From the NCBI RefSeq assembly GCF_014266025.1, contig NZ_JACMYC010000001.1:62001-126000 (forward strand): a stretch of DNA of 64,000 nt. The letters are read 5' to 3'. This DNA is from Nocardioides deserti. Its GTDB lineage: Bacteria > Actinomycetota > Actinomycetes > Propionibacteriales > Nocardioidaceae. The position numbers and the translations under genes are program-made. The notes under the pieces were generated by a model. That model did not search any database. It was not told the origin of the DNA and saw only the letters and a program-made list of their open reading frames with translations. Shown here piece after piece: positions 31,915 through 40,179 of this stretch. Position 1 is the first letter of the stretch; each line of letters starts with the position of its first letter.

Positions 31915-32588
31915 GCCACCCCGGTCCCCGCTGGTTGAGCAGCGAGGGCCGCTAGGCCTGAGCGTTGACGAGAGCCGGTGAGCTGCGGCCTCGAGGACGC
32001 GTGTCCGCCTGCGGCGGGCCTGGTATTGGCTCCCGCGTCGCTCTGCGGGCGGTCCGCGGGTGCGGTGCGCCGGGGGTGGTGTCGAGGCCTGCGGCGTCCG
32101 CTTGCGGCCCGGGGCCGCCCGGCTCACTTGCTCCCGAGGAGGCCTTCCCCCCGGGCTTCGCTCCTCCAGGCCGTCGGGGTCGCCTTGACGTTCGCCGGGA
32201 CGCCCCGGCCCTCCGGCGGCCGCCTCCGGCGCCGACCCGCGCGGCGTACCGGGCGCGCGGCGGGCAAGGTGTTGGCTCCAGCGTCGCTGTGCGGCCCGGC
32301 CGTCGCGGGGTGGTGGGGTCGGGCGGCTCGTGAAGGCGCCTGCGGCGTCCGCCTGCGGTCCGGGGGTGCCCGGCTCACACTTGCTCCCGAGGCGGCCTTC
32401 CCCCGCTTCGCTCCTCCAGGCCGTCGGGGTCGCCTTGACGTTCACCGGGGCGCCCCCGGCCCTCCGGCGTCCGCCTCCGACGCCCGGACGCGCCACCCGA
32501 ACGCTCGTGCCGGGGCGACCCGCCCGCCGGCGCGGCGGTGGCCGGAGGGACTCGAGGACGTGCCCACGGGCGGCGCGCCCGCGAGCCC
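31915..32588. repeat. Non-coding repeat region with two ~240-bp tandem copies
   Basis: No credible gene lies in these 674 bases. Copy A spans about 32011-32247 and copy B about 32257-32494. They share, among others, an identical 39-nt run (32155-32193 and 32405-32443) at 250-bp offset, with small indels elsewhere. CTCGAGGACG stands on both flanks (31990-31999 and 32551-32560). The first 60 bases (GCTGGTTGAGCAGCGAGG...) look like a REP-type element I associate, from memory, with high-GC actinobacteria. Open frames cross the region on both strands with repetitive translation. Confidence 0.8.
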
Positions 32589-34955
32589 TCAGCCGCCGAC
32601 GTGGTCGACGACGCCGCCGTACCTGGTCGAGGACGGTTCGGTGCGGAGGCCGGCCTGGGGGCGGCTGGCGCGGGTGAGCAGCGAGCGGGGCCACCAGTCG
32701 GCGAGGCGGCGGGCGCGGCGGGGGGCGCCGTCGTGCAGGGCCGCGGTGATCGTCTCGACCTCGGCCCGCAGGGTCGTGGTGGCGGCTTCGGCGCGGGGGG
32801 AGTAGCGCCGGAGCTCGACGGCGGCGACCACGCGGTCGAGGGCCCGGACGGCGTCGGGGGCGAGGTGGGCCCCGCGGCGGGGGCGTCGCTCGGCCCGGTC
32901 GTCGTCGGGGGCGCCGAAGTGGTCGGCCAGCCAGGCGGCGGTCTGGCGGGGTGAGCGGGCTTCGGGCCAGGGCAGGCGGAGGTCGACCGCGCTGTCGCGG
33001 AGCTCGGCCCAGGCCGGTTCGGGGCCGCCCGAGAGGCGCCCGGCGCGGCGCCGGGCACGGAGGGTGCGGGGGAGGAGCGCCAGGGCGATGACAAGCCCGC
33101 CGCCGAGCAGGCCGCCGAGCACGGGGAGCAGCCAAGCGGGGTCGTCCGACGCGTTCGCGGCGACGTCGTCCTCCTCCTCGACGGGGGCAGCCGGGGCGTC
33201 CTCGGGGCGGTCGGGCTGCTGTGGGGTGGCCGGGTCGGTGCGGTCGGGGGAGATCGGGTCGGGCGCGGGGACGTCACCGCGGGTCCATGCCGGTGCGCTG
33301 CGGGCGCGGGCGGCGGGGGTGGGCTCGAACCGGACCCAGCCGCTCCCGGGGAAGAACAGCTCGGGCCAGGCGTGGAGGTCGTGGGCGCTGTACTCCCAGG
33401 TGTTCGACCCGACCCGGTCGGGCCGCAGGAAGCCGACCGCGACCCGGGCGGGGATCCCGAGCATCCGGGCCATGACGGCCATGGAGGCGGCGTACTGCTC
33501 GCAGTAGCCGCTGCGGCCGTCGGGACGCAGGAAGGACACGAGGTCCTCGGTGGCGTTGCCCTCGACGCCGGCGGTGCTGTACTCGAAGCCACCGGTCTCG
33601 CGGAACCACCGCTGCAGCGCCACGGCCTTCTCGTAGCGGGTGGGCGCCTCGCGGGTGACCTGGACCGCCAGGTCGCGCACCTCGCCGGGGATGTCGTCGG
33701 GGAGCTCGGTGTACGTCGTCGGGACCAGCCCGAGGGTCGACCGCGCTCGCGCCATGTCGACCGCGTCGTAGGCCAGCTTGACGCCGGTCATCTCGTACTC
33801 GAGGCCGGCGGTGTCCATCTCCTTGTCGGCCGCGAGGAAGTCCCGGGTCTGGACGTCGTAGCGCCAGTCGCCGTCCGCCACGACGCGGGTGCTGGTCGCC
33901 CATGCGGGCAGCCAGGAGGACTCGAAGGTGTCGTAGACGCTGACCCGGTAGTCGTACGGGGTGCGGCCGAGCTCCGGATCCACCCCGAGGAACGGCGGCA
34001 GCTCGCCGGTGGGCACGTTGGTGACGGGGACCTCGCGGTCGCCGGCGCTCCAGGTGTTGCCGTTGAACCAGGTGAGCGCGGTGGTGCGGAGGTACGACGG
34101 ATCGGGGTCGTCGGTGGTCAGCCGCAGCACGGGGTTGTCCGGGCCGCGGACGAGGTCCTGCTTGAGGTCGGCGAGCGGGTTGGTCAGCTCGATCTCGTCG
34201 CCCCCGCCGGGCCCGTGGCCGAAGTCGACGAGCCGCACGTCGAGGGTCGGGACGGCCAGCGGCACCGCGACCGCGAGGGCCGTCGCGACGCCTCCGATCG
34301 CTGCGGCGGTCGTGCGGACCCGGCCGGTGCGGACGCCGAAGCCGGACGGGTCGTCCTCGACGGTGCGTCCCCAGCGGGTGACCCGGTCGCCCTCGTGGAG
34401 GTACAGCACGAAGAGGAACCCGATCGCGGTGAGCGCGAAGACCCACCACGACAGGCCGCCGCCGAGCACGCTGACCGGGACGCTGTAGATGGTCAGCAGC
34501 GGCACGCCCGCCCACGAGACGCGCCGCAGCGTCGCCACCAGCGCGTCGACGAGCAGGAAGCAGCCGAGGCCGCCGAGGACGAGCAGCGGGTGCACGGGAG
34601 CGGAGGCCGGCACCGGTGGGGCGTACTGGTTGGCGTTGTCGACGGCCGAGCGCACGACCAGCTCGAGCTCGAGGAGCCCGGGGCCGACCGGGAGCGGGTA
34701 GCCGGTGAGCGCGAGGCAGGTGGCGACCCCGCCGGTGAGGAGCTGGGCGAGGACGACGAAGCCGCCGGGCACGCGGGCCCAGCGGGCGAGGGCGCCGGTC
34801 GCGACGACGACCGCACCCACGAGCAACAGCGGGCCGAGGTAGCTGCCGGGCGCCTCGACGAACGGCCGCCAGGACAGCATCGCCAGCCAGGTGGTGCCCG
34901 CGGCGGCCGCCGAGACGGCGAGCGTGGTGCGCAGGTTCGTGTGGCGGGCGGTCAT
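32589..34955 (-). CDS. TgpA-like transglutaminase membrane protein
   Basis: 788 residues. N-terminal membrane part with six or more helices (about 10-235); a periplasmic/extracellular transglutaminase-like domain with the catalytic triad in SGYCEQYAASMAVMARMLG (Cys), DLHAWPELFFPG (His) and a following Asp/Glu; then a Pro/Asp-rich linker, one more helix (about 605-625) and a cytoplasmic DUF4129-like tail with AWAELRDSAVDL. It overlaps the DUF58 gene by ATGA. Together with moxR and DUF58 it forms the common three-gene cassette, thought to work in envelope or protein-complex maturation; substrate unknown. Confidence 0.9.
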   Translation of the reverse strand: MTARHTNLRTTLAVSAAAAGTTWLAMLSWRPFVEAPGSYLGPLLLVGAVVVATGALARWARVPGGFVVLAQLLTGGVATCLALTGYPLPVGPGLLELELVVRSAVDNANQYAPPVPASAPVHPLLVLGGLGCFLLVDALVATLRRVSWAGVPLLTIYSVPVSVLGGGLSWWVFALTAIGFLFVLYLHEGDRVTRWGRTVEDDPSGFGVRTGRVRTTAAAIGGVATALAVAVPLAVPTLDVRLVDFGHGPGGGDEIELTNPLADLKQDLVRGPDNPVLRLTTDDPDPSYLRTTALTWFNGNTWSAGDREVPVTNVPTGELPPFLGVDPELGRTPYDYRVSVYDTFESSWLPAWATSTRVVADGDWRYDVQTRDFLAADKEMDTAGLEYEMTGVKLAYDAVDMARARSTLGLVPTTYTELPDDIPGEVRDLAVQVTREAPTRYEKAVALQRWFRETGGFEYSTAGVEGNATEDLVSFLRPDGRSGYCEQYAASMAVMARMLGIPARVAVGFLRPDRVGSNTWEYSAHDLHAWPELFFPGSGWVRFEPTPAARARSAPAWTRGDVPAPDPISPDRTDPATPQQPDRPEDAPAAPVEEEDDVAANASDDPAWLLPVLGGLLGGGLVIALALLPRTLRARRRAGRLSGGPEPAWAELRDSAVDLRLPWPEARSPRQTAAWLADHFGAPDDDRAERRPRRGAHLAPDAVRALDRVVAAVELRRYSPRAEAATTTLRAEVETITAALHDGAPRRARRLADWWPRSLLTRASRPQAGLRTEPSSTRYGGVVDHVGG

Positions 34956-36214
34956 CGGGCCACCTCCGCGCTGCGGGCGCTCTGGGCGGCGGTCGAGGAC
35001 AGGTCCTGCCAGACGGCGTCGAGCCGGTCGCCCGGCGTCAGCGACACCGCGCGCCAGCCCTGCTGGACCAGCACGGGCACGGCGCCGCCGGGGGCGTCGT
35101 GCGCGTCGACCCAGGCGTCGACGTCCAGCGAGACCGCGAGCCCCGAGCCGGCGTGGTGCCGCATCCGGCGCAGGACCGGGACGTCGAGCGCCTCGACCGC
35201 GCCCAGCACCGCGACGGTGAGCCCGCCGTGGCCCTGCTCGCCGAGCCACGAGCCGTCCAGCCGCGGCGAGTCGACCGGCTCCAGGACGGCGAGCGCCTCG
35301 AGCAGGGGACCGGTGCCGACGTCGGACTCACGCTGGTGCCAGGCGCTGCCCGGTTCCTCGCCGGAGGCGGTCACGAGCCGGACGGCGAACCCGCGCTGCA
35401 CCAGGTGGGCTGCGATGGAGGCCGCCGCGGAGACCGCGGCCTCGAGCGACGAGGCGACGCCCTGCCCGCGGTGGGCGCGCGCGCGGTTGTCGAGGAACAG
35501 GGTCGCGCGCGACTGCCAGGGCTGCTCCTCGCGGCGCACCATGAGCTCGCCGGTGCGCGCGGAGCTGCGCCAGTGGACGCGGCGCAGGTCGTCGCCGCGG
35601 CGGTACTCCCGCACCGTCACGTCCTCGGCGGACCCGGTCGCGAAGGCGCGCGGTCGGTTGTCCCCGGCGCCGGTCCAGCCACCACCGAGGGGGATGGAGG
35701 GCAGCGGCACCGTGCGCGGCGTGACGGTCAGCGACGCCGTCGTCCGGAACGACCGGCCGAGCTCGACGAGCCCGAACGGGTCCGCGACCCGCACGGACAT
35801 CGGTCCGACCTCGAACCGGCCACGCACGTCCGAGCGCACCTGGTACGCCGCGTGGCGGCGCCACCCGTGGCCGATGCCCTCGAGGACGAACCGCGGCCGG
35901 GACCCGAGGACGTAGGGGACGTGGTCCTCCAGCAGCAGCACGCCGCTGGGGGTGCGTCCCTCGTTGGTCAGGGTCAGGTCGACCCGCGCCGACTGGCCCG
36001 CGGTGACCAGCTGCGGGCTGACCGTGCGGACCAGGGCGAGCTTGTAGCGGCCGCGCGCGAGCACGGCCGCGGTCACCAGGGGGAGCGCCAGCACCAGCAC
36101 GCCGACCCGGGTCAGCGCCGGCTGGCCCAGCACGATCGCGCACACGACGGCGGTCACGCCGGCCGCGACGAACGCCCGGCCGCGGACGGTCAGACCGGCG
36201 AGCGCCTCACGCAC
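34952..36214 (-). CDS. DUF58 family protein
   Basis: 420 residues. Two N-terminal hydrophobic segments (about 12-50) anchor it; the following part is beta-rich, and the DUF58 signature VREYRRGDDLRRVHWRSSAR lies at about residue 205. The C-terminal part resembles a von Willebrand A fold (ATLFLDNRAR). Start ATG at 36214. It lies between moxR and the transglutaminase gene; partners of this kind are assumed to be remodelled by the MoxR ATPase. Direct activity unknown. Confidence 0.9.
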   Translation of the reverse strand: MREALAGLTVRGRAFVAAGVTAVVCAIVLGQPALTRVGVLVLALPLVTAAVLARGRYKLALVRTVSPQLVTAGQSARVDLTLTNEGRTPSGVLLLEDHVPYVLGSRPRFVLEGIGHGWRRHAAYQVRSDVRGRFEVGPMSVRVADPFGLVELGRSFRTTASLTVTPRTVPLPSIPLGGGWTGAGDNRPRAFATGSAEDVTVREYRRGDDLRRVHWRSSARTGELMVRREEQPWQSRATLFLDNRARAHRGQGVASSLEAAVSAAASIAAHLVQRGFAVRLVTASGEEPGSAWHQRESDVGTGPLLEALAVLEPVDSPRLDGSWLGEQGHGGLTVAVLGAVEALDVPVLRRMRHHAGSGLAVSLDVDAWVDAHDAPGGAVPVLVQQGWRAVSLTPGDRLDAVWQDLSSTAAQSARSAEVAR

Positions 36215-36265
36215 GACAGGCCCCCGGCGGGCGGGGACAACGGGACAGGCGAGGCACGGACGTGG

Positions 36266-37243
36266 TCACGAGCGGGGGCCGTCGGGCACCGGCACGGAGG
36301 CCAGCAGGCCGTCGAGGATCGCTGTGGTCGAGCGGCCGCTCATCGACGCCTCGACGCTGGGCAGCAGCCGGTGGGCGAGCACCGGCCGGGCCAGCGCGAG
36401 CACGTCGTCGGGAAGCACGTAGTCGCGGCCGGCCATCGCGGCGTACGCCTTGGCCGCGCGGACCAGGTGGAGCGTCGCGCGGGGCGAGGCGCCCAGGTTC
36501 AGGTCGTCGGTGCGCCGGGTGGCGCCGGTCAGCGCGACGACGTACCGCTGGACCGCCTCCGAGACGTGGACCTGGCCGACGATGCTGGTGAGCTTGCGGA
36601 TCTCGGCGGCGTCGGTGACCGGCTCGAGGTCGTCCAGCGGGCTCGCGCCCGCGTGCGAGCCGATCATCGCGATCTCGGCCGCCTCGACCGGGTAGCCCAC
36701 CGAGACCCGCGCCATGAACCGGTCGCGCTGCGCCTCGGGGAGGGCGTAGGTGCCCTCCATCTCGATCGGGTTCTGGGTCGCGATGACCATGAACGGCGTG
36801 TCGAGCTGGTAGGTCGTGCCGTCGACGGTGACCTGCCGCTCCTCCATGCACTCCAGCAGCGCGGACTGCGTCTTGGGGGAGGCGCGGTTGATCTCGTCGC
36901 CGACGACGATGTTGGCGAAGATCCCGCCGGGGCGGAACTCGAACTCGCGGGTGTCCTGGTTGAAGACCGAGACGCCCGTGACGTCCGAGGGCAGCAGGTC
37001 CGGGGTGAACTGGATGCGCCGGACCGTCGAGTCGATGCTGCGGGCCAGGGCCTTGCTCAGCATCGTCTTGCCGACGCCGGGCACGTCCTCGATCAGGAGG
37101 TGGCCCTCGGCCATCAGCACGACCAGCGAGGCCGAGACGACGTCGGGCTTGCCCTCGATCACCCGCTCGATGTTGGACCGGATCCGCCCGACCACGCGCG
37201 CGAGCGTCTCGAGGTCAGCACCTCCCGCTGCCGGAGCAACCAC
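36266..37243 (-). CDS. MoxR-family AAA+ ATPase
   Basis: 325 residues. Walker A is IEDVPGVGKTMLSKAL, Walker B IVVGDEINRASPKTQSALLE, with sensor 1 in MVIATQNPIEMEGTYALPEAQ and the arginine finger in EAQRDRF. A helical lid follows. Acts as a chaperone-like ATPase on partner proteins such as DUF58. The GTG at 37243 (MVAPAAGGADLETL) is preferred because GGAAGG lies 7 bp upstream on its strand; the frame is open further but without homology. Divergent from mraZ over 386 bp that carry two GTGG-type repeat arrays. Confidence 0.92.
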   Translation of the reverse strand: MVAPAAGGADLETLARVVGRIRSNIERVIEGKPDVVSASLVVLMAEGHLLIEDVPGVGKTMLSKALARSIDSTVRRIQFTPDLLPSDVTGVSVFNQDTREFEFRPGGIFANIVVGDEINRASPKTQSALLECMEERQVTVDGTTYQLDTPFMVIATQNPIEMEGTYALPEAQRDRFMARVSVGYPVEAAEIAMIGSHAGASPLDDLEPVTDAAEIRKLTSIVGQVHVSEAVQRYVVALTGATRRTDDLNLGASPRATLHLVRAAKAYAAMAGRDYVLPDDVLALARPVLAHRLLPSVEASMSGRSTTAILDGLLASVPVPDGPRS

Positions 37244-37355
37244 GTCGAGCCCTTCCGTCCCTCTGACACGTGCGACCAACCGTATTCGGTGACGGCAACC
37301 TGCGCCGCTCCTCCGGCCAGCCGCATGCCGGCCGCCGCCCCGGGGCTCCCGACGA

Positions 37356-37415
37356 CCCACCTCGCCCCACCATCCACCCCACTTCACCCCACCGCGCGCC
37401 CCACCCACGCCCCAC
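37356..37415 (-). promoter_or_regulatory. Second GTGGG array facing moxR
   Basis: On the minus strand GTGGG elements occur with + strand CCCAC starts at 37356, 37366, 37378, 37388, 37400 and 37411 (one extra at 37404), that is at 10-12 bp spacing. One stretch, GTGGGGTGAAGTGGG, differs by one base from GTGGGGAGAAGTGGG in the mraZ promoter array. It lies 110-170 bp upstream of the moxR start. Confidence 0.5.
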
Positions 37416-37563
37416 CTGGGCCGCATGCCGACCAACCGGACCGGGTCGCACCGCGGCTGACCTGCGCGAACAACGGGCGGCCCGATTCGGCCCAGGGGCG
37501 GCCGCGGGGGAGGGGCGAGGGCGGAAACCCCGCGAAAAGGGCGCGCGGACACGCCCGATGGAG

Positions 37564-37613
37564 TTGACGGTGGGGAGAAGTGGGTTAAAGTGGTGCGAAG
37601 TGGAGGAACGTGG
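37564..37613 (+). promoter_or_regulatory. mraZ promoter with five phased MraZ-box repeats
   Basis: GTGG recurs at 37570, 37580, 37590, 37600 and 37610, exactly 10 bp apart. MraZ is known to bind direct TGGG-type repeats at 10-bp phase before its own gene. TTGACG (37564-37569) and TAAAGT (37586-37591), 16 bp apart, make the promoter, so bound MraZ would cover the -10 and start site. Ribosome-binding site ACGGAGG at 37617-37623. Confidence 0.85.
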
Positions 37614-37629
37614 CTGACGGAGGTGCCCG

Positions 37630-38055
37630 ATGTTCTTCATGGGCACCTACACCCCCCGACTCGACGAGAAGGGGCGGCTGTTCCTCCCGGCGAAGTTCAG
37701 GGACCGACTCGCAGAGGGGCTCGTCGTGACGCAGGGTCAGGAGAACTGCCTGGTCGTGTGGCCGAGCGACGTCTTCATGCAGGAGGCGCAGCGGGCCCGG
37801 GCGGCGCCGATGACCAACAAGTCCGCCCGTGAGTACGCCCGCGTGCTCTTCGCCGGCGCGGACGAGGGGTCGCTGGACAAGCAGGGCCGCATCTCGATCC
37901 CGGCCAACCTCCGCGAGTACGCGTCGCTGGAGAAGGACGTGGTCGTGATCGGCGTCATGGACCGGATCGAGATCTGGGACCCGGCCCGTTGGGAGGCGTT
38001 CTCCAGCGAGGCGCAGCGCAAGTTCGCCGAGCTCGACGAGGCCGGCGAGGACTGA
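37630..38055 (+). CDS. mraZ: Transcriptional regulator MraZ
   Basis: 141 residues with two SpoVT/AbrB-like repeats, MFFMGTYTPRLDEKGRLFLP at the N-terminus and GADEGSLDKQGRISIPANLR in the second half, each with the family D-K-GR-x-x-P core. MraZ forms a ring that binds phased TGGG-type repeats and represses the division and cell wall cluster. Such repeats, five of them, overlap its own promoter here. It is first gene of the dcw cluster; a long hairpin and a small ORF separate it from rsmH. ATG at 37630 has a good ribosome-binding site. Confidence 0.97.
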   Translation: MFFMGTYTPRLDEKGRLFLPAKFRDRLAEGLVVTQGQENCLVVWPSDVFMQEAQRARAAPMTNKSAREYARVLFAGADEGSLDKQGRISIPANLREYASLEKDVVVIGVMDRIEIWDPARWEAFSSEAQRKFAELDEAGED

Positions 38056-38116
38056 CCAGCAGGACCCAGCAGCACCAGCAACACCCCAGAGCGAGCACCA
38101 CAACCGAACAGCGGAA

Positions 38117-38227
38117 CCGCAGGGCCAGGTCTCTGGCCCGCTCTCCCCGCCAGCTGGCGCACCTTCCCCGGTGCCAGGTGGCGGCACTTCCCCGTCGGGG
38201 GAGCGGGCAGGAGACCTGGCCCTGCGG
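38117..38227 (+). repeat. 111-nt extended hairpin between mraZ and rsmH
   Basis: Outer arms 38117-38149 and 38196-38227 pair over about 32 bp with few mismatches (CCGCAGGGCCAGGTCTC.. against ..GAGACCTGGCCCTGCGG). Inside, CGCCAGCTGGCGCACC pairs with GGTGCCAGGTGGCG around TTCCCC. It could end or attenuate transcription after mraZ, or protect an RNA end. It is followed by a CACCACCCA-rich stretch to 38310. Confidence 0.75.
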
Positions 38228-38325
38228 CGCCGCAGAAGCACGCACCACCCAGCACCCACGCAGCACCACCCACGCTGCACCACCACTCCGCACCACCCAG
38301 CACCACGACATCAGGGGTCGAGCCG

Positions 38326-38484
38326 ATGAGCACCACGCACGTGACGTCCGCGAGGACGACCGACGGTGCCGTCCCGCGCGTCCGCCACCAGGCCCGCGAC
38401 GCCGCCGCCCTGATGGCGTTCTCCGCCGCCAGCTCGGTCGTGCTGGCGGTCACCTTCCTGCTGCTCGCCCGGCTCGGGGGCTGA
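38326..38484 (+). CDS. Small membrane protein between mraZ and rsmH
   Basis: A 52-codon ORF from ATG to TGA, ending 7 bp before the rsmH ATG. The product begins [20 protein letters not shown], followed by a short basic region and one hydrophobic helix ([19 protein letters not shown]) to the C-terminus. AGGGG lies 8 bp upstream. Its place in the otherwise tight dcw operon and the one-helix layout support a real gene. No family recognised; a role with the division machinery is only inference. Confidence 0.6.
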   Translation: MSTTHVTSARTTDGAVPRVRHQARDAAALMAFSAASSVVLAVTFLLLARLGG

Positions 38485-38491
38485 GCCGGCG

Positions 38492-39457
38492 ATGAGCCAG
38501 CCCCGACACGTCCCGGTGCTGCTCGACCGGGTCGTCGCGCTCCTGCAGCCGGCGCTCGAGCGCGAGGGAGCCGTCCTCGTCGACTGCACGCTCGGCCTCG
38601 GCGGGCACAGCGAGGCGGTCCTGGAGCGGATCGGCAGCGCCCGGGTGGTCGGCATCGACCGCGACCCGGAGGCGCTGCGCCGCGCGGGCGACCGGCTGGC
38701 GCCGTACGGCGACCGGTTCACCGGCGTCCACGCTGTCTACGACGAGCTCCCCGACGTCCTCGACGACCTCGGCCTGGACTCGGTCGACGCCGTCCTCTTC
38801 GACCTCGGCGTCTCCTCGATGCAGCTCGACGTCCGCGAGCGCGGATTCGCCTACGCCGAGGACGCCCCGCTCGACATGCGGATGGACGGCACCGCCGGCC
38901 CGACCGCGGCCGACGTGCTCAACACCTACTCCGCCGGTGAGCTGACCCGCGTGCTGCGCGACTACGGCGAGGAGAAGTTCGCCAAGAAGATCGCGCACGC
39001 GATCGTCCGTCGCCGCGAGACCCAGCCGTTCACGACCTCCGGCCCCCTGGTCGAGCTGTTGTACGCCGAGATCCCGGCGCCGGCGCGCCGGACCGGCGGG
39101 CACCCGGCCAAGCGGACCTTCCAGGCGCTGCGCATGGAGGTCAACGACGAGCTGGCCGTGCTGCGCCGCGCGATGCCGGCGGCGATCGACGCCATCGGGG
39201 TCGGCGGCCGCGTGGTCGTGGAGTCCTACCACTCGCTCGAGGACCGGCTGGTGAAGCAGGCGTTCGTCGCCGCGACCCGCAGCACGGTCCCGGTCGACCT
39301 GCCGTTCGTCCCCGAGGGGAGCGAGCCGGCGCTGCGCCTGGTCACCCGCGGCGCCGAGCAGGCCGACGAGCAGGAGATCGCCCAGAACCCGCGTGCGGCG
39401 TCGGTCCGCCTGCGTGCCATCGAACGGACCCGCGCATCCCAGGGAGCAGCCTCATGA
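38492..39457 (+). CDS. rsmH: 16S rRNA (cytosine(1402)-N(4))-methyltransferase
   Basis: Methylates N4 of C1402 in 16S rRNA. 321 residues: [13 protein letters not shown] near the start, SAM motif [31 protein letters not shown], then [37 protein letters not shown] and [15 protein letters not shown], all typical of MraW/RsmH. ATG at 38492. Its stop overlaps the ftsL ATG (ATGA). Position after mraZ is the universal dcw order. Confidence 0.97.
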   Translation: MSQPRHVPVLLDRVVALLQPALEREGAVLVDCTLGLGGHSEAVLERIGSARVVGIDRDPEALRRAGDRLAPYGDRFTGVHAVYDELPDVLDDLGLDSVDAVLFDLGVSSMQLDVRERGFAYAEDAPLDMRMDGTAGPTAADVLNTYSAGELTRVLRDYGEEKFAKKIAHAIVRRRETQPFTTSGPLVELLYAEIPAPARRTGGHPAKRTFQALRMEVNDELAVLRRAMPAAIDAIGVGGRVVVESYHSLEDRLVKQAFVAATRSTVPVDLPFVPEGSEPALRLVTRGAEQADEQEIAQNPRAASVRLRAIERTRASQGAAS

Positions 39458-40125
39458 GCACCACCTCCAGCGCAGCGGCGCAGATCCGCTCCCGCGTCCC
39501 GCGGCTCGCCGAGGCCGCCGTCGAGCGCGCGCGGCTCACCGTCGTCCCGGCCCGCCGGGTGCGTGCGGCGCGCGTGCCGTTCGTGACGCTGGTGACCGTG
39601 CTGCTGCTGGGCGGGGTCGTGGGGCTGCTGCTGTTCAACACCCAGATGCAGCAGGCGTCGTTCGCCGCCACCGCCCTGGAGAAGCAGGCCGGCGACCTCG
39701 CCGCCCGCCAGCAGACGCTGACCATGGAGATCGAGCGGCTGCGCGACCCGCAGACGATCGCCCAGCGGGCGACCCGGCTCGGCATGGTCGTGCCGGCCGC
39801 CCCGGCGTTCCTCGACCTCGACACCGGCGCGGTCGAGGGCGACCCGCTTCCCGCCGGCCCCGAGGGGCGTCTCCCGATCAACCCCGGCCCGCCCGCCCTG
39901 CCCGCGGCGCTGAACCCGGCACCGGAGGTCGTCACGGTGGAGGCCCCGCCCGAGGGTGTCCTGGCCGAGGACCGCGGCAACGGCGGCCGAAACTCCGGCG
40001 ACACGGCCCGCGGTGACGGCCGCGGAGGCGACGGCGGGGGTAGAAACGCTCAGGAGTCCCAGCAGTCACAGGACTCCCGCCAGAACCAGCAGAACCAGCA
40101 GAACCAGCAGCAGGCCCGCCGCTAG
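39454..40125 (+). CDS. ftsL: Cell division protein FtsL-like
   Basis: 223 residues. A basic N-terminus, one membrane helix (about 41-64, [19 protein letters not shown]), then a coiled coil ([36 protein letters not shown], cited by ends) and a [15 protein letters not shown] block, as in actinobacterial FtsL/DivIC-type proteins. The remaining C-terminus is a long Pro-rich stretch that ends in repeated Gln/Asn/Ser (about 195-223), unusual for the family. It should join FtsQ and FtsI in the divisome. Overlaps rsmH; ftsI follows 54 bp later. Confidence 0.85.
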   Translation: MSTTSSAAAQIRSRVPRLAEAAVERARLTVVPARRVRAARVPFVTLVTVLLLGGVVGLLLFNTQMQQASFAATALEKQAGDLAARQQTLTMEIERLRDPQTIAQRATRLGMVVPAAPAFLDLDTGAVEGDPLPAGPEGRLPINPGPPALPAALNPAPEVVTVEAPPEGVLAEDRGNGGRNSGDTARGDGRGGDGGGRNAQESQQSQDSRQNQQNQQNQQQARR

Positions 40126-40179
40126 CCGAGTCCGACCAGGACCCCGAGCAGCACCCGAGCAGGACGTCAGGGAGACCCC

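Larger units (their letters stand above)
37244..37629. other. moxR-mraZ divergent intergenic region
   Basis: 386 bases without a supported gene. They hold the mraZ promoter with its GTGG array (37564-37613) and a second array of CCCAC elements (37356-37415). The rest is low-complexity, CCAC- and CGG-rich sequence. Confidence 0.7.

Noticed and set aside
31402..33135. A 577-codon minus-strand frame across the repeat region
   Set aside because: It joins three unrelated stretches (antisense of DUF3040, the tandem repeat, and a shadow of the transglutaminase gene). Its Arg/Pro/Gly-rich sequence repeats only because the DNA does.
37244..37552. Longer N-terminus for the MoxR ATPase
   Set aside because: The added residues are Gly/Arg/Trp-rich without family similarity and would run through the GTGGG array; the GTG at 37243 has a good ribosome-binding site.
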